Source of the DNA: Comamonas sp.
GTDB lineage: Bacteria > Pseudomonadota > Gammaproteobacteria > Burkholderiales > Burkholderiaceae_C
Length of the DNA: 6,785 bases
Direction of reading: 5' to 3'
Assembly (NCBI GenBank): GCA_019236485.1
Contig: JAFAIY010000205.1
Span: 1-6,785, forward strand
Translations under genes and position numbers: made by a program
Part shown: positions 5,584-6,785 of the stretch, in pieces
Layout of the letters: every line of letters starts with the position of its first letter
Numbering within the stretch: position 1 is the first letter of the stretch
The notes under the pieces: generated by a model
Database searches by the model: none
Told to the model about the DNA's origin: nothing
Seen by the model: only the letters and a program-made list of their open reading frames with translations

Positions 5584-6434
5584 TGGACACCTTGGCCCCT
5601 CTCCCCACCCTACCCGCTCACATTTCCATGGAAGATGCCTTGCGGGCGCCTGGCCGCAGCAAGCAGGCCCATATCATTGCCGTCACCAGCGGCAAGGGCG
5701 GCGTGGGCAAGACTTTTGTCTCCGCCAATCTGGCCGCGGCCCTCACGCGCCACGGCTTCAACGTGCTGGTGCTGGACGCGGACCTGGGCCTGGCCAATCT
5801 GGACGTGGTACTCAACCTCTACCCCAAGGTCACGCTGCACGACGTGTTCACGGGCCGCGCCTCGCTCGAAGATGCGGTGCTGCCCACGCCCGGCGGCTAC
5901 TCGGTGCTGTTGGCCGGCTCGGGCATGATCGAATACTCGCGCCTGACGCCCGAAATCCGGGCCCAGTTCATGCGCACCATGGAAACCCTGCGCCCGCGCT
6001 ACGACATCATCCTGCTCGACACCGGTGCCGGCATCTCGGACGTGGTGCTGTTTTCCGTCTCCATGGCCACCGAGGTGCTGGTGGTCGCCACGCCCGAGCC
6101 CACTTCGCTGACCGATGCCTACGCGGCCATCAAGGTACTGGCCAAGCAGCAAAAGCGCGAGCAGATCCGCCTGGTCATCAACCAGGCCCAGCGCCCCGGC
6201 GACGGCCGTGCCATCACCGGCCAGCTGCAGCAGGTGCTCAACCGCTTCGTGACCACCGAGTCGGGCCAGCCGCTGCAGCTCACGCATTGGGGCGATATTC
6301 CGCTGGACCCCGCGGTGCGCGAGGCCGTGATGCGCCGCCAGCTGCTGCTGCAATCCATGCCCGGAGCGCCCGCATCGCTGGCAGTGGCACAGCTGTCCAA
6401 TAAAATCAAGGCCGCGCTTGCGGCCTCGGTCTAA
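5580..6434 (+). CDS. FlhG/FleN-like MinD/ParA family ATPase
   Basis: This 284-residue deviant-Walker ATPase has SGKGGVGKT (37-45; signature Lys39, P-loop Lys44), VLVLDADLGLANLDVV (62-77) as the A' motif, and IILLDTGAGISD (143-154) as Walker B/switch II. PEPTSLTDAYAAIK (172-185) completes the pattern of FlhG/FleN/YlxH, regulators of flagellar number and placement, rather than classic MinD or ParA. The length fits FlhG. FlhG carries an N-terminal DQAxxLR helix that activates the FlhF GTPase; here the matching place reads SMEDALR (16-22), keeping only LR. The C-terminal helix (about 267-283) could be amphipathic for membrane contact. The gene starts at ATGATG and overlaps the diguanylate cyclase stop, implying translational coupling, and it lacks its own Shine-Dalgarno site. 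No flagellar gene is in view. It may link c-di-GMP signalling with motility or polarity; that is inferred. Confidence 0.85.
   Translation: MMDTLAPLPTLPAHISMEDALRAPGRSKQAHIIAVTSGKGGVGKTFVSANLAAALTRHGFNVLVLDADLGLANLDVVLNLYPKVTLHDVFTGRASLEDAVLPTPGGYSVLLAGSGMIEYSRLTPEIRAQFMRTMETLRPRYDIILLDTGAGISDVVLFSVSMATEVLVVATPEPTSLTDAYAAIKVLAKQQKREQIRLVINQAQRPGDGRAITGQLQQVLNRFVTTESGQPLQLTHWGDIPLDPAVREAVMRRQLLLQSMPGAPASLAVAQLSNKIKAALAASV
6409..6426 (+). other. GC-rich stem-loop at the 3' end of the ATPase gene
   Basis: AGGCCGC (6409-6415), a GCTT loop and GCGGCCT (6420-6426) form a perfect 7-bp stem. It ends eight bases before the end of the ATPase stop codon and inside its coding region (Lys-Ala-Ala-Leu-Ala-Ala). 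No T-tract follows, so it is not an intrinsic terminator. It might affect coupling to the next gene, or be a by-product of Ala-rich, GC-rich codons. Confidence 0.3.
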
Positions 6435-6483
6435 GCCCGTCACCCCGGCGGAGCGGCCCGGCGGCCGCGCCCTCTATACCGAC

Positions 6484-6785
6484 GTGGCCGACATACTCAA
6501 CATCTCCTGCTACAAATTCATCCCTCTGCCCGATGCTGCCCAGCTGCGCGAGACGCTGCTGGAACGCGCTACTGCGCTGGCACTCAAGGGCACGGTGCTG
6601 CTGGCCGAGGAAGGCATCAACTTCTTTCTCGCCGGCCCCGCCCAGGCCGTGCGCGGCTTCGTGGACGCCCTGCGCCAGGACCCGCGCTTTGCCGATCTGA
6701 ACCCCAAGGAAAGCTGGTCCCGCACGGTCCCGTTCCGCAAGATGCTGGTCAAGGTCAAGCGCGAGATCATTCGCATGGACCATCC
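6484..6785 (+). CDS. trhO: tRNA uridine(34) hydroxylase TrhO/YceA (N-terminal part, cut by the window edge)
   Basis: About 100 residues are visible. They match the N-terminal domain of TrhO (YceA), a rhodanese-fold protein that hydroxylates uridine 34 in certain tRNAs, a step toward 5-carboxymethoxy/methoxyuridine. Recognisable parts are ISCYKFIPL (7-15), LKGTVLLAEEGINFFLAG (34-51; compare the E. coli VYLAHEGIN region) and FRKMLVKVKREII (84-96). The rhodanese domain with its catalytic cysteine lies past the edge. The start is uncertain: GTG 6484 gives an N terminus close to the conserved part, but it has no Shine-Dalgarno site, and the frame stays open upstream into the ATPase gene with no ATG in the gap. 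The gene follows the ATPase stop by 49 bases on the same strand, so it is probably co-transcribed. It is not evidently related in function to the two signalling genes before it. Confidence 0.78.
   Translation, partial: MADILNISCYKFIPLPDAAQLRETLLERATALALKGTVLLAEEGINFFLAGPAQAVRGFVDALRQDPRFADLNPKESWSRTVPFRKMLVKVKREIIRMDH

Noticed and set aside
5610..6443. 277-codon minus-strand frame opposite the ATPase gene
   Set aside because: Rich in Gln, His, Gly and Arg, with no known motif; the plus-strand frame has complete Walker motifs.
1..6785. Defence system, toxin-antitoxin pair, CRISPR array, prophage or transposon
   Set aside because: No direct-repeat array, transposase, terminal inverted repeats, recombinase or defence-type domain was seen. 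The strand layout and GC content are uniform and core-genome-like.

Overview
The window is a compact, GC-rich stretch of bacterial chromosome with six complete or near-complete genes and one gene cut by the right edge. A start codon at the extreme left edge may belong to a further gene. GC-rich third positions, the protein families and their sequence style suggest a betaproteobacterium of the Burkholderiales, most like Comamonadaceae (Comamonas/Delftia/Acidovorax type). This is an inference from sequence style, not a database result. I see no tRNA, rRNA, CRISPR array, insertion sequence or phage gene.

Left half, minus strand, read right to left. A small BON-domain lipoprotein gene (2851 to 2339) has its own promoter, a clear Shine-Dalgarno site and a hairpin/T-tract terminator. 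Next come metC, cystathionine beta-lyase (2258 to 1035), and a six-helix DUF2189 membrane protein (823 to 26) with a perfect Shine-Dalgarno site. The 211-base gap between metC and the DUF2189 gene holds a hairpin just after the metC stop and a separate 7-bp inverted repeat. No intergenic gap exceeds 300 bases.

Right half, plus strand. A SulP/STAS anion transporter (3025 to 4707) diverges from the BON gene across a 173-base control region. After a 72-base gap with a candidate extended -10 promoter comes a gene cluster on one strand. It holds a soluble GGDEF diguanylate cyclase (4780 to 5583), an FlhG/MinD-like ATPase that overlaps it by ATGA (5580 to 6434), and the start of a TrhO/YceA-type tRNA uridine hydroxylase (from about 6484, cut by the edge).

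How the genes may work together. metC releases homocysteine for methionine synthesis. The SulP protein could import sulfate or another anion, and TrhO belongs to the rhodanese superfamily, so there is a loose sulfur theme, but nothing in the sequence proves a link. The most notable arrangement is the translationally coupled pair of a c-di-GMP synthase and an FlhG-like ATPase. No flagellar gene is visible nearby, and the ATPase lacks a good copy of the N-terminal FlhF-activating motif. I did not find a clearly new multi-gene system; most of the window is ordinary core-genome content.
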